DNA from: Owenia fusiformis
Taxonomy: Eukaryota > Annelida > Polychaeta > Sabellida > Oweniidae
Length of the DNA stretch: 64,000 nucleotides
Direction of reading: 5' to 3'
Assembly (NCBI GenBank): GCA_903813345.2
Contig: CAIIXF020000004.1
Location: 27,283,985-27,347,984 of the forward strand
Positions 1 to 12,000 of this stretch are shown here, piece by piece. Made by a program: the position numbers and the translations under genes. A model generated the notes under the pieces. It searched no databases and was not told where the DNA came from. It was given only the letters and a program-made list of their open reading frames with translations. Every line of letters begins with the position of its first letter. Position 1 is the stretch's first letter.

Positions 1-185
1 GTCTGAAAATAAAAATCAAGAACATAAAATCATATACATATTTTTGTTAAATCTAAAATGTTTTCGGATCAATGTCATGAATATGACATTCAGAAAGGAC
101 AATGTCCTTGGACTTTTTACTTAGCATCATTTATTAGACATTGACCATAATTAGACTTAACTATCTAGAATAGATTATCATAAAA

Positions 186-1844
186 CACGGGATACTAGAG
201 TATCCGCGTATATTGAGTATGACCGGTTCTTAGGCTACGAATATGACCTGTTTTGGAAAGTCATGAGAGGCACAGCTGCTTAAAAATGGAAAATAAAGGT
301 TAACTTCTATATTATCCTTTTTGAAATTGTGTTTGTTGAATATAGTTTATGCTGAATTTAATAGTAATGTAACAAAAAAATGTTAAACATGAGCTATTTT
401 AGCAATGTAACTGTTCATAATGGAATATCAATCAGAAAGTACAGATTTCTCGCCTTAGAGCCAAATCATTAATATCACAGTAGAAAAAAACAAATCCCAA
501 ACCTTTTTATGGCTAACCTGAACAAGATCTCCAAATCTCAGTTTATATGATCCCCCGTAGAGTGAGCAAGAGAAGGATTTATCTTTTCCCAGAGGATACG
601 CTTGTGAAATGTCATGGAAACGAGTGTAACACGGCCCACTGATTGATGTGATCGGAATGTTACCGGTGTAGAATACGAGTGTATGTATTGAGAGCACCTA
701 AACTCTCCATTATGGTACCCTCGAACGTGATCGTTCAAGGTGTCCTTGCTTTTATAAATCTTGCCACACTGATCGCATTCAAAAACATCATAAACAGAGG
801 TGTGCTTTCTGGACATATGCCTTGTAAGACTATTTTTGTGTGTGGTGTTAAATTCACACAACGCGCACAACAGTGTCTTGCGTTTTGTGGCATCGGGATC
901 GCTAGTACCAATCAGCTGTTGAACACCTTTAGGGGTAGACTGACAAACTTTATAATATGTTTATATTTTCAAATACATGATAAACTTTTCTTTCCATACA
1001 TTGTAATGTATTGGTATAAAACCTGTCTTAATATATTACTGAAATTCGATAAAAATGTTCTAAAAGCATATTTTGCCATTACTTTCGCCAACATTCTGAA
1101 ATCGGGTCAACTGATTTAACCACAAATCTACAAAAGGTCTGAAATGGGACAACATAATTATAATCAAACAAGGCTATTGTTTTCGGTCTACGTTTAACTG
1201 AATTCTTTTGGAAAAAATAGGCTCTTGACACTATAAGTCATCTACTCTTATTTAGTTCTTCCCACTTTATATTGGAGACCTACTGCAAGCGTCTGAAGAG
1301 TCTCAACATTTTGGTATTTCGAATTACCTTTTGCATCTGTCACCGCTAAAAGTCGTATCCAAACACAGGTTAAATGCCGATCCAAGACATTTCACAACCG
1401 TATTCTCCAATAATGGGGCACCAGTGACATTCGTATTCTCAAAAATTCAAAGATGTATCATATTTGGACAGAGCAGGCTAAATTATTTAAAATATTCATG
1501 ACTAATTCGTAGATCTAGCTATATATTATACATAAGATGTGTCATCCTCTTCGGAGTTGCGTTGTGTTACACAAAAACTGATCAAAGATGCTGGAAACTA
1601 GGATTTTACGGCTTCAATCTAATATTAATACGTTTTCTCTTGATTAAGGCCCCTTGTGATATGCCTGGCATTATAAGTATACCAATTATCATTCATTGAC
1701 CAAGTAGGATAAAAAGAAAACGTTCGAAAGTGTTCATAAAAAGCAAGTACTCACCTCGTCTGTTTATAGGAACAGAAATACGGTCACACTCGTAAGCTTA
1801 GAACCGGTCATACTCAATATACGCGGATACTCTAGTTACCCGTG
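186..1844. mobile_element. DNA transposon with ~60 bp TIRs and 6 bp target duplication
   Basis: The termini at 186-251 and about 1786-1844 are inverted copies of each other over about 60 bases with a few mismatches. Both start CACGGG and share TCCGCGTATATTGAGTATGA. The element is flanked by the direct repeat ATAAAA (180-185 and 1845-1850), which fits a 6 bp target-site duplication. Inside is a minus-strand C2H2 zinc-finger exon. I see no recognisable DDE transposase, so it is either non-autonomous or its transposase is unfamiliar. The superfamily is uncertain: a 6 bp duplication does not fit Tc1 (TA), Harbinger (3 bp) or hAT (8 bp). Confidence 0.75.
698..939 (-). CDS. C2H2 zinc-finger exon inside the TIR element
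   Basis: An open minus-strand frame encodes two C2H2 fingers in tandem. The first has CALCEF followed by LTRHMSRKH. The second has FECDQCGK followed by LNDHVRGYH. Both carry the Cys-x2-Cys and His-x3/4-His ligand spacing of nucleic-acid-binding fingers. A plausible acceptor (TTTGTCAG) precedes base 939 and a weaker donor (TTTAG/GTGCTC) follows base 698, so this looks like one internal exon. No partner exons were found with confidence. Because it lies between the TIRs of the element at 186-1844, it may be that element's own DNA-binding protein or a captured host exon. A second, frameshifted finger exon of similar style lies at 38.9-39.2 kb. Confidence 0.6.
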
Positions 1845-1850
1845 ATAAAA

Positions 1851-3720
1851 GAGGTTACAGGTTCACTACTAACTGACAGGCCCTCTTTTTGGACATAAGA
1901 ACTCACTCCTGTAGATTTGTCATTCATAACTTTCTAAACATGTGGGTATTTTTTTAATTATCTTGGAAAAATAATTTAGCAAATATTTGACAGCTTATAA
2001 TCCTATCCAACAAATTGTGTGAGGGTGGAGACATCATCCATTATAAACACATATCAAGTCATGTAATCTGTGTTGAATGGTGATTGGTCTAGTTGATGTG
2101 ACCTTGGAGACAAAGTCTAGTGTCTAAGCTTCCCCAAACCATCATCAGTGATCATGTGACACGATGGTGATATTAGTGTGTCAACTCCTAATTTCATTTT
2201 TGTAGAGAAGGTTGGACATCCCAATCCACAGACATTCGTAATTACGTCCGTAATTATGTTCGTAATTACGCAAGTAATTATGTCCGTAATTACGCACGTA
2301 ATTATGTCCGTAATTACGTCTGTCCGTCTGTAAGTATGTCCGTCCGTAAGTCCATCCATCCGTAAGTCCATTCCCCGATGGGACACAGAAACATCCTACT
2401 CTATTTTTAGGCTTATTACAAGACCTTGGCCACTTCGGCTACCAGTGTTATCCCTATTGGCACTTTCCAATCAGTTTTTTTCAACAGATTTCACTGGTTC
2501 ATGCCATTTAGGCAGATTGCCGAAATGCCTTATCCTGCTTAATGTAGGACTCCCCCATAGAAACATACTTATATTTTACCACTCTCTTTGTGACGTCACT
2601 TTAACACTGATCATGGTTTTGAAAAATAGCCACCCTTTCAAACATTTTATATCTCAATTTGATCAATTATATCCACTAAATATTTCTAGTTTGTGCATTT
2701 TGTGTTATACCTGCTGCATTGTCCTCTAAAATTCCTATCAAGGCCTCATAACTGCAGGCAGGCAGGCATCTTAAGGCTGTAGAACTGTTGAAATGGGACC
2801 ATCTCCACTGTCATCACTTTCCTGCTCTTTGTGTACTGGGTGCATTATCACCTGCTCATCTGCATCAACCATAATCTCTAGTATTAAAATAAAATAATCA
2901 TACCAAATCACATAAGAATATCAGTTGTCACACATTTCAGCGTGTGATATGGGAAATCTTCCACAAAAGCAAAATTGTATCACCACGAAAGTGAAGCTCA
3001 TATGCAGTTTCAATCAAATTATCAGTAAGAAATTTTGCGGCCTTCTCAGTTCTCCTATAGGTGTTATCTTTTCTCTTTTAATTTCAACATCATTATCTGA
3101 TATTGACGCAAATTGCTTGTTTGGATCCCCTGGGCTCTGGACCCCCTGGGCTCAGCATGTATGCCGCCTCTATGGTTCAGTGTATGAATGATATCATTTT
3201 TTCCAAAATATTATACTATTATGTCATGAACTCATTTATTCCTCGCATACTCTTTCAATTTAGTAATGACATCATTATGAACAGTATCCAAGGCAAAAAT
3301 ATGAAACGTCATCACTGGTTGCCTCTAGTAATGTGTGAGAGGGGAAAACACACACTGTAACCAACCATCCAATCAGATTACTGGAATTTTACATAGTATG
3401 CGATAAATCAGTGTTCAATCAATACGCATGACTAGAACTATAGTCACCTTAATATTCTACAAAAAATGAAATTTTTGAAGTGCTTTAAATCATTAGTTTT
3501 GAATAATGCTATTCATTCTATACCCTAATAAAATGTATGTAAATGTGTATATGTAAAACATAAATACAATATTTACCATCTTCAAAATAACTCGAATAAT
3601 AAAAGGACAGTTGAGCAGTGTGTGTGTGTAGAAAATGTCCGTTGTGCTTCCTCTGGTGTGTTCAAGTGTTAACATCAGCTGCCTCTAGTCAGATCGACTG
3701 ACAAAACAACCTTTTTGGCA
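1851..3720. other. Non-coding stretch with a 13 bp-type minisatellite
   Basis: No convincing gene. At about 2226-2372 there is a minisatellite of alternating GTAATTAC and GTAATTATGTCC units that grades into GTCCGTAAGTCCATCC repeats. Around 2680-2750 and 3100-3360 only short uninformative frames are present. Confidence 0.6.
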
Positions 3721-3830
3721 TTGTCGAGTTGGCCGAGAGGGCTTGAGCGCCGGCACGTTTGAGCTAGGCGATTGGGCTCTGTAACCACAAGGTTGCGAGT
3801 TCGACACACATGTGCTCCTTGTGGTTTTCA
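3721..3830 (+). mobile_element. tRNA-derived SINE head (class II tRNA-like)
   Basis: The start resembles a Leu/Ser-type tRNA. GTCGAGTTGGCCGAGAGG matches an acceptor stem plus an A box. GGTTGCGAGTTCGAC at 3791-3805 is a B box. The region between them is too long and unstructured for an intact anticodon arm, and no matching 3' acceptor strand follows, only GTGCTCCTTGTGG and AT-rich DNA. This fits a tRNA-derived SINE with an internal Pol III promoter better than a functional tRNA. The 3' end of the SINE body is not defined. Confidence 0.6.
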
Positions 3831-3839
3831 ATTATTTAT

Positions 3840-4800
3840 CTACCCGCTTTGGTCTTCATTTGTGTGGATAGTGGTATCATCTATCATTGATAAATCATCC
3901 TGAAAAACAATGATTCACTCAGACAAAATATGATAGTCAGACACTTTTCATGTGAGTGGCTGTCACTTAGAAATAATGAATGCAGGAAATGCTAAAGGAT
4001 TAAAAATTTTCCGATTGGAAGTTTCTGATTGCTTTTTTGGCAATCATTATGTGATGTTTGAGTAGCCTTACTGGGTCTGATTTTAACTGCTGATTGTTTA
4101 CTAGAACTTATCTTTGTTTTGTGGATATATCTTCAGTGAAACACACAACTAAATCGTTACTCTTTTGATATCTTTTATCGGTTCAGTCAAAATATTTTAG
4201 CATTGGCCTACTGGTAAATAAAAGGATAACAACAATGAGTTAAGGTTAAGGAAGTTATGCAATACCTCCATTCTTGTTTGTTCATTGTCTCTTTAATTTT
4301 CCTCAGTGCTCTTGATTCACCCTCAGTTTGTTTAAAATATGTTTTTAGCAATTCCTTTGTACTGTAATGAGTTTCATTCCAGTAAATATTTTGTTGGTAT
4401 GTTTTGAAAAGCAATGGGTTGATTTAGGAGTCAGTAAGGTCTGCTCCCCATCAAAATAATATTTGATGTAGACATGTATGACAAGGTTAACAGATGCATG
4501 ACATTTTAGGCCTCCATTTTAGGCCTCCATTTTACTTCACAACTCATTTCAGCTTTGCCAATGAAATTATCTAGATATGATCTTTACCATCAGGGCTGAC
4601 ATTACAATCAGGTCTGAGCCAAAATCCTCTACACACATGTCACATGAAAATACATGCTCTTTCATTTATGATGTTTTTATTAATTTAATGCATATTAACC
4701 TTAACATTTTTTATTATCCAAATATCTTATCCAAAATGTATTTGCAATTTATTTTGCAATCTTTTGAGCATGTCTTGACATCAGCTTTATATTTTTTTTA
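3840..4800. other. AT-rich non-coding stretch
   Basis: Only short frames. A local duplication of the phrase TTTTAGGCCTCCA occurs at about 4503-4535. No gene or element boundary recognised. Confidence 0.5.
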
Positions 4801-4807
4801 ATCATTG

Positions 4808-5092
4808 TCAAGGCACTCTGACACCAAACCTTTGAGAGAGTTCATGGCAAGTCTGGTAATTTTGCAGCCATGTGCAAACCAAAAGTAACAAAATCCTGGT
4901 GGAGAGGGTGTGATTTCCGTCTCTGAGAACTGGTTCAACTAGCTTAAACAAGTCCTCAAAACTCTGTGGAGTCTCCCTAGTCTGGTACCAAAATAGGACA
5001 GGATTGTTAATGACTACAATGTTAAACAAAGTGGTTACAGAAAGGTTATATTTGCCATGCACATCCCTTGCAAGTGGTCTTATCTGTGGCAC
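4808..5092 (-). pseudogene. Harbinger/HARBI1-like transposase fragment (HTH_Tnp_4-type)
   Basis: A 94-residue minus-strand frame ends with LSTRILLLLVCTWLQNYQTC followed by HELSQRFGV. This matches the N-terminal helix-turn-helix of DDE_Tnp_4 transposases (PIF/Harbinger and ISL2EU types). A preceding SFEDLFKLVEPVL segment is also typical. The DDE catalytic core that should follow is absent, so this is a truncated relic. It abuts a Merlin-like relic on the same strand, and the two are probably unrelated insertions. The family call rests on motif resemblance only. Confidence 0.5.
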
Positions 5093-5128
5093 TGGATTAT
5101 TACATTACTACAGAATTAAATTATCGTT

Positions 5129-5590
5129 TCAGTAAAAACTACAGGAATGGAGATAATGTTTCACCCATTGTTGGATTAATAGAGGACAATCAGGCACAAC
5201 AACACCATTAGAATATTTAGGATCATATTTTGTGTGGAAATATTTTGACTCATAATCATATGTAAATATCTTAATATCTGATACCAGAATGGTGCCCTTT
5301 CTAACAGAGAGCTCATGTGCTTTATGTCCTTTGAACATCTAAAGGCTTTACCGTCAATACATGATTTCTTTCTCCGCTTAGTGTTCCATCGCAATAATCT
5401 CACCAGCATGGTAAATCATTTCCAATGAAGCCATTATCGTGTAACCATCCTATTAGGCTTAATGGAGTAGCCATCAAGAACAAATGGGAAAAAATCCATG
5501 GATTTGAGAAATTTGATATGGCAATACACTTAAAATCTGAATTGCAGATCCTGAAATTTCCTACTGGTTCCTTCTTTCGTGGCATGTTTG
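5129..5590 (-). pseudogene. Merlin/ISXO2-like transposase relic, copy 1
   Basis: Minus-strand pieces in two frames read, in order, LIGWLHDNGFIGNDLP, RRKKSCIDGKAFRCSK and KAHELSVRKGTILVSD. The order helix, zinc-ribbon-like segment, then SVRKGT resembles the N-terminal half of IS1595/ISXO2-type transposases, known in animals as Merlin. A frameshift lies near AFRCSK and the catalytic part is not recognisable. A second copy lies at 37.48-38.02 kb with matching IGNDLP and AFRCSK. A short third piece lies at about 15.48-15.55 kb. The call is motif-based. Confidence 0.5.
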
Positions 5591-6392
5591 CAAGTGAGTA
5601 CGAACAATAAAATGTGCTGATACACTCACATTTACCACCATAACATGAGTTTTTTATAGTCTCTTACAAAAATAATTTTTTAATCAAGAGTTTGATCAGT
5701 ACGTAATGCACCTATCCACCATAATCACATTGTACCAGGTATCCATCCAATGTTCTCCCCAGGATTATATCTCAAGTGGGTGCGAAATTAACATTTTCAC
5801 AATTGTGTAATAATAATACAAAATATGGCTATTTTTCATTATTTTTATCATATTTTCCATTATTTTTTATCATATTCCAAATGGTTTGTCAAACTTGGTC
5901 TTTGTCTCCATGCATTACTTTTATCAAACATTATATTGTATATTTCTTTGCCATTTTTTATACAGTTTCCCTTCCCAAATATGGTCAAATTAGTGTTGCG
6001 TCCAGTTAGAGATGCAAGCTGTCAAACTAGCAGAGATCGCATGAATTGAAATGATTATCAGCTATCACGATTCCATATTGATCATTGATAAGATTGAAAA
6101 CAAAATTATATCCCCTTATAATACAAAATAAAAGTGAAACACCTTTTTTTATGTTGACATATTTGTGGCATCAATTGCAATTTATGAGGCCCATTCCCAG
6201 CAGTGGAACTCCTTACAATGTTCCACTTATATTCATAAGCTTCCCTCTCAATGACCAAAGTCTGCATACCTGCATCCTCCAGACACAGCCTATATTTCAC
6301 ATGTCCCCCATTGATCACCATTCCCCATGCTATATGAATCATGTGTAACTTTGGTGCACTTTTTAGAAAGGATAATATGTATACATCTGAGA
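5591..6392. other. AT-rich stretch with short open frames
   Basis: A minus-strand frame of about 96 codons at 6106-6396 has mixed composition but matches no family I know. No splice structure supports it. Confidence 0.4.
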
Positions 6393-6599
6393 TCACATTT
6401 TTCGGTTTCTTTTATTTTTGTCAATTAGTTCTGGGTTGGTAAATTTTAACCCATGTTCCTTAAGCAGATGATTTTTACAAGTCCAACATCTGATGAATGC
6501 CTTGGAGCATGGACCATAAATGTAACGTCTTTCTTCCTCATTGTAAAGCTCTTTCCCTGCCTTACAAATATTTATACACTCTCTGATTTCTGTCTGTGC
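6393..6599 (-). CDS. Unrecognised terminal exon with a CxxC motif
   Basis: A minus-strand frame of about 68 codons starts after a possible acceptor (GGGGATTAG/GCACAG) and ends at TGA. It is charged and contains YIYGPCSKAF and CWTCKNHLLKEHG, a possible zinc-binding pair. The composition looks coding, but no upstream exon was identified and no family is recognised. It may belong to one of the decayed transposon ORFs nearby. Confidence 0.35.
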   Translation of the reverse strand, partial: AQTEIRECINICKAGKELYNEEERRYIYGPCSKAFIRCWTCKNHLLKEHGLKFTNPELIDKNKRNRKM

Positions 6600-7205
6600 C
6601 TAATCCCCAAGCATAAGATCTAGAATATTGACACCAGATGTAGAAAAACAGTAGCTGTACATGGACTAATATCAGTATATATATATATATCAGTTAACCC
6701 TAATATAAGCAGAACAGGCCCTAAAAATTGGTGAGGCATTGAAACCATAATTAGTTGAGGCAAATTAAAGCTACATAAGGTGTATTTCCACCATCAGACT
6801 TTATTAACCTGTGCAGATGATCAATTAGTTAAATCAAATACTAGCAAAAGTCTATAATCAAGTGATTGATGAGAAAAAATAAACAGATTAAGGCTGCATG
6901 AGATCCATAACTACCAATAAACATTTCCATGTTCTCTGCAACATGAACTTGCAATTTAAAATAATATCTTGAAAGTAATTGCCATTTTGAATCTTTGTGA
7001 CATATTTTGCAGAAACTTTTATGTATATAAACTAAATAAAGATACCATACAATTACAAGCTAATTGATGATGTACTTGTGTACATATTGGCATATTTATT
7101 TTACTAAACAGGACGTTTTATATCCTGTCTGGATCCTTTTTTAAATGTATAAAAACTGAGCTGAAGCGCTACAAAACAATTAAATAAAAACAATATTACA
7201 TCATA

Positions 7206-8150
7206 TTAAATCACCAAAAATTCATTCCAAATTCCCGCCAATTTATAGTTCCCTTGATCTCTGTTCATATTATTATCGTTTTTCATTATAAAAATAGATT
7301 CTTTAATCCATCTTTCAAGTCTCTTATTGTCATTGTCCAAAACCATAGTATTGTCCCAGTCCATTACACAATTATTCTGAAAGATGTGGTCCGTAATGGC
7401 TGATTTATTCATCACCCCTCTCATATTTTCTTTTGCTTGGCGCGTGTAACATGAATTGTCCCTCGAATCTGCTTCTATCTTATGTTCTTTAATTCTAACT
7501 TTCAAAGGTCTTGAGGTTTCTCCTATATACGATTTGTTACACATTTTGCAAGGTACCTCATAAATAACTCCTGATTTATCATTAATGTCTATTTTGTCTT
7601 TAGGGTGGTGGACTTAAATATTTTTCAGAGTCATGTAGGGTTTCACTGCTACATTAATTTTATGTTTTCTAAAAATTCTCTGGAGCTTCTCCGTCGTACT
7701 TTTGATATACGATAAAACTACGGTTCCTAACAGCTTTTCCTCTTCATCTTGATTGACCTTACGTTTTACATTTTTCATTGTGGGGGAAATAGTCCATTGG
7801 GGATATCCACAATTTCCGAACGCCTTTTTGATATGTTCAATTTCTATGGCTTTATCCACATCTTCTGTTACAAGGTTTTTGCATCTATTAACCAATGTAC
7901 AAACAACGCTCATTTGATGTCTTAACTGATGATGCAAATTCCAATTGAGATACTGATCTGTATGCGTAGGCTTACGGTAAACCAACAATTTTACTGATCC
8001 ATCACTTTTCTTCATCAACAGGCTATCCAAAAAATGGCATTTTGTCATCTTCATTCTCTTTGTGGGTAAATTTAATGCTTCCCGTTGAGTCTATAGAGTT
8101 TAGGTGATCATTAAAAGCTCGTGCCTCACCTTTCTTAATGATCAACCTTA
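7206..8150 (-). mobile_element. Penelope-like retroelement relic (RT C-terminus plus GIY-YIG)
   Basis: The minus strand holds the end of a Penelope-like element. First comes the C-terminal RT part with LVYRKPTHTDQYLN and HHQLRHQMSVV. Then there is the typical linker SGVIYEVPC. Last is a GIY-YIG endonuclease with CNKSYIGETSRPLKVRIKEH, ending near MNRDQGNYKLAGIW. Penelope-like elements use this RT plus endonuclease to insert cDNA. The frame is broken at least twice: an extra A in an A6 run (plus strand about 8029-8034) within the expected MPFLDS segment, and a stop near 7616 before the linker. Catalytic RT motifs upstream of 8150 are missing, so it is 5'-truncated and dead. Confidence 0.85.
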
Positions 8151-8159
8151 AAATTACAT

Positions 8160-9185
8160 GGCAATCTAGTATCTAACTAACAGATTCAGACTCAAAAATT
8201 GCTATTTGTAGTATTACCAAAACCAAAACCAGCCTATTAATATAAATACAGAAAATCATGAGTTTCAGTTAACACCATTTTTCGATACACTGTACGAAAC
8301 GCAATTGTACATTTAAAGATACTCTATTGAGACTGCTCTGTGGCATTTTTTCTTTATTCCTTTTTGTTTTGAATTTTTAACACCATAACATTAACTAACT
8401 ACTCAATATGCAACTTTTCACCACGTAGAATTTTAAAATATTAAGTTTGAAAATTCCATTTTTATAATGGAGCTCAATGGGAAAAACTACATAATTTGAA
8501 TTATTTTCAAACGTAGCGGCGCGATTTTGATAAAATTGAGAGATATAATAAATATTGGTAAGACGAAATGTTTGATGAAAAATGAAGAAAATTCACCGTC
8601 CTGGTTACGCAAACTATAGAAAAATCTGAAATAATCATAAAAACCAGTAAAAATAGATTGAAGGGGGTGATATTCATTTCTAATGTGCCTTTCACTACTA
8701 CAGGGTAACCATAATTTTGGTACTGATTTGATTTTTCAATGAAAATCATTTCTATAGTGTATAGTCAGTTTAAATAATACAATTGCTATATTTCTTTACT
8801 GAACAGTGCAATCATTTATTTATTTATCAACAGTTGCAAACTACATATTATACAGTTAGTAAAATATTAAAATAATTCTATTAAAATTAAAGCATTGAGA
8901 TGATACTTAAATAATTACATATTATATTGATAGGCATATTATATTATAGGATTTAAGCCAATGACTCAATGCATTGTAGATGATTAAATTTAACATATGT
9001 CCTGATTCTAGACTATGAACGAGGGTGGTAGTCCAAATTCAAAGCCTAGACTAGAAGACATAAGTGAATTGAAGCATCCACTATTCATTGAATCATGTGC
9101 TTAATTCAATTTCACACATTGCAAAATATTTTTTACAATTTCACTTAACAGAATGATATTTTTTCAAAGATATGTTGTACTTTTT
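8160..9185. other. AT-rich non-coding stretch
   Basis: No gene or clear repeat boundary seen; low-complexity AT with short shadow frames. Confidence 0.5.
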
Positions 9186-9424
9186 GCGATTTTGTTCATA
9201 TTTGGTATATGAATACTATAAGCATGGTACACTGTCTAATGATACTTTTGGTAGAAGGCAGCCATTTTGAAAAATGGCCGTCATTTTAACGTATTTTACT
9301 ATAACTCGAAAAGTAGTAGAGCGATTTTGTTCATATTTGATGCGTGAATACTATAAGCGTGGCACACTGTCTAATGACACTTTTGGTAGAAGGTGGCCAT
9401 TTTGAAAAATGGCTGCCATTTTTG
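9186..9424. repeat. Tandem pair of 135 bp units
   Basis: The phrase GCGATTTTGTTCATATTTG begins at 9186 and again at 9321. The two units share GAATACTATAAGC, CACACTGTCTAATGA and CCATTTTGAAAAATGGC (an internal inverted repeat). They differ at scattered sites, so the duplication is not recent. The tail from about 9540 to 9615, ending in AATAAAACTGATTGAATG, resembles the 3' end of a LINE or SINE. Confidence 0.75.
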
Positions 9425-9615
9425 CTGTATACTTTGTTTGTAAAAAAATGCCAGCCATGGCTGTTCGATGGGATTTGCTACACTTTGGTGTTGCTGTTGT
9501 CTAGTTGAAGGATGGATGGACGGACAAATGGAGGGGTCTCTTAGCTTATCCCCTAATCTTCGTTGGATTGAACAATTGTGAATATGGTTTGTTGGACAAA
9601 TAAAACTGATTGAAT

Positions 9616-12000
9616 GTCTAAAAGCAAATAATGAAGTGGTTATTTATTTAAAATCATTAAAATCTCAAACATGCTTGCTTTGGTTTAGTCACTTAATTCC
9701 TAAATGTCCCGTAATTAGTATCTATATACCTTATTAGATGCAGTGAAGGAGTTAAATCATTGGGATATGAATAAATCATGCAAAACATATTTTGTACATA
9801 TTTCTCATCATTTAGGGTTATCCAGTAGTTTACAAGCTGACCTTTGCAAAATATATTTCACTTACTATCCTCATTCGCTATCACGCTATCTAGTTTCTTT
9901 CCAAATTGGCCTGAATTGCCTGGTTTATTGGTTTTAGCGAACCGTCCGTTTCGTCGAACCATCATTTTGCTAAGGTTGTTTGTGATGAATATACAATATT
10001 CAGTTACATATAACTGTACAGCAACTTTATGCAAGGGAAGGTAATTGTGTGAGAGCACATAAAGTACACGAAGTATTGCCCCACTTGTCTCAGTGAATCT
10101 TATAAACAGTGCATAAAGTTTTTTCTATGCAATGATTGGCTCACAGTTACTTATAGTGTAAGTTATTTTATTTCTATACAGTGTGGAATAGAGTGTATAA
10201 ACTTTTACAGTTTCAAGCAGGTTTTAGTGTTTTCTGACCAATGATATATTCAGACTTATTCATTTCACGATTATGTAATACTGACCTACATATCTGTATA
10301 GCATATCTTTAAAGCTATTAATTGTATCAGTGAATCACGGATTATCCGTTTTATGGCAAAATACTGAAGATACTCATGAAATGTAAAACAGTTATTGGTT
10401 GTGACAGTGAAAGAAACGTGTCACTAATAATGCAAAACAATATGTACGTCATGTGATATTAAAATACAGAAATGAATCCTTTCTATCAAATTTCATATAA
10501 CGTTTCCATTTACCTGATCAGGGCTGTAGAGAAGCTCTACACAGCTGATGGCTGGTGATTGACAATGGTATGAAAATCTAGGAGTTCCTGAATACAAATT
10601 GAGGTTTCATAAATAATAGTCTATCAGAGACATTGAATACATTGTTTTTATGTTTCTGAATGATAGATAAAGGTTTTGGAGGAAATACTAGTTACCTAAT
10701 GATAAGCACAAATTGAATGTTCAAAATACATACTTGTTACAATTTGGGCATGAAATACAAAATCTCTCTTGTGAGTTCACACACGCTAAATACAATAAAA
10801 TAACATATCTTTACTTCGAAATGGAGATAATAACATGTTTATCAATTAATTATGGTTGTTGGTGGTTGAGGAACCTTATTGAGGGTTTATGATATAAAAT
10901 ACAAGAAAAACTTACTGTAGGTGATGCCTGTTCAAATATCCCATTGTCAATGTTGGAGTAGCAAAATGCTCCAATAGTGGCTGGGTTATTTGTCACATGA
11001 TCGATAAACAAATTATAATGTGAAATGGTGGGAAATTCAAATACAAATCTAAAATTACAACTTGAAATATGAAATACTCTTTAGATGGTGCTGCCATCTT
11101 AATATAACAAGTAAATGTCCCATTTACATAAATAACAGAATAATGATACAAATAATATGATATAAAATTATATGATTGTTTGAGTACAAGGATTCCATTG
11201 TTTGAATGTTTGAGTTTTAGGATTAGATGGTTCAAGAGAAACCACATTTGAAAAAATATTGAGTGATCGAGGGATCAATGGTTCGAGAGTTCGAGAAACC
11301 ACAAATGAAAAAATATGTATATATATATTTAAAAATCATATTCTAAATGTTCTACTCACATCCTTATCGTTGGAGAGCCCAAGGATCAACTTCATTTGCT
11401 GCATTAGAATCAACGAACTCCCAGTGATTCGTTCCTGGCACCATCATGAGCTTTAGGGCCTTGTACAAGCATCTCATTTTTGATATCTTTGTGTGTCAGA
11501 TCAAGTACTTGTTGTAGTGAGTAATTCGTATTGCTAGGTTTAGTGCCATATTTCTATAAAATATTTTAACTAACTTCAATTAGTTAGCATTCTGAGATTG
11601 AATTTCTTTTATATCCTTCCTTCGAGTGTCAGAGTTCATACATAGCTCTTGGAATTTTGAAACCTGAACAATATGATCATCTACACTTTCTAAGTGCTGA
11701 CAGTTTTATGATAATCATTTGAGAAATTCTCCAGGCTGAAAAGATTTATTGGTTCTCTTGTCCCAGGAACATGGAAGACTTGTGAATCCCTTAATCACAG
11801 CATGGTTAATTTTGTATAGTGTGGCAATGATATAATTGCAGGTGCCAATGTTTTCAGTGATACAAGAGCACCAACAAAAACATATTTGTCCATCATTGTT
11901 AATGGCAACATGGCAAAGTCTTTCTCTGTCTCTCATTATCAAATTATTATTTTAAAGCTATAAAATTAGTTTAATAAATAAAATTAGTAGGAAAGCCCAA
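9616..12000. other. No gene recognised
   Basis: AT-rich DNA with small unconvincing frames on both strands. A short tandem similarity (GTTTGAG, GGTTCGAGAG) lies near 11,180-11,300. Confidence 0.45.

Noticed and set aside
2226-2372. A protein-coding ITD/VIT repeat on the minus strand.
   Set aside because: The repeat peptide simply mirrors a DNA minisatellite and has no exon context.
3721-3830. A functional tRNA-Leu or tRNA-Ser gene.
   Set aside because: A and B boxes are present, but the acceptor stem does not close and the anticodon arm is not formed; a SINE head fits better.
5129-5590. First read as a piggyBac transposase.
   Set aside because: The DNGFIGND and AFRCSK...SVRKGT order fits an ISXO2/Merlin N-terminus better, and no piggyBac catalytic context was found.
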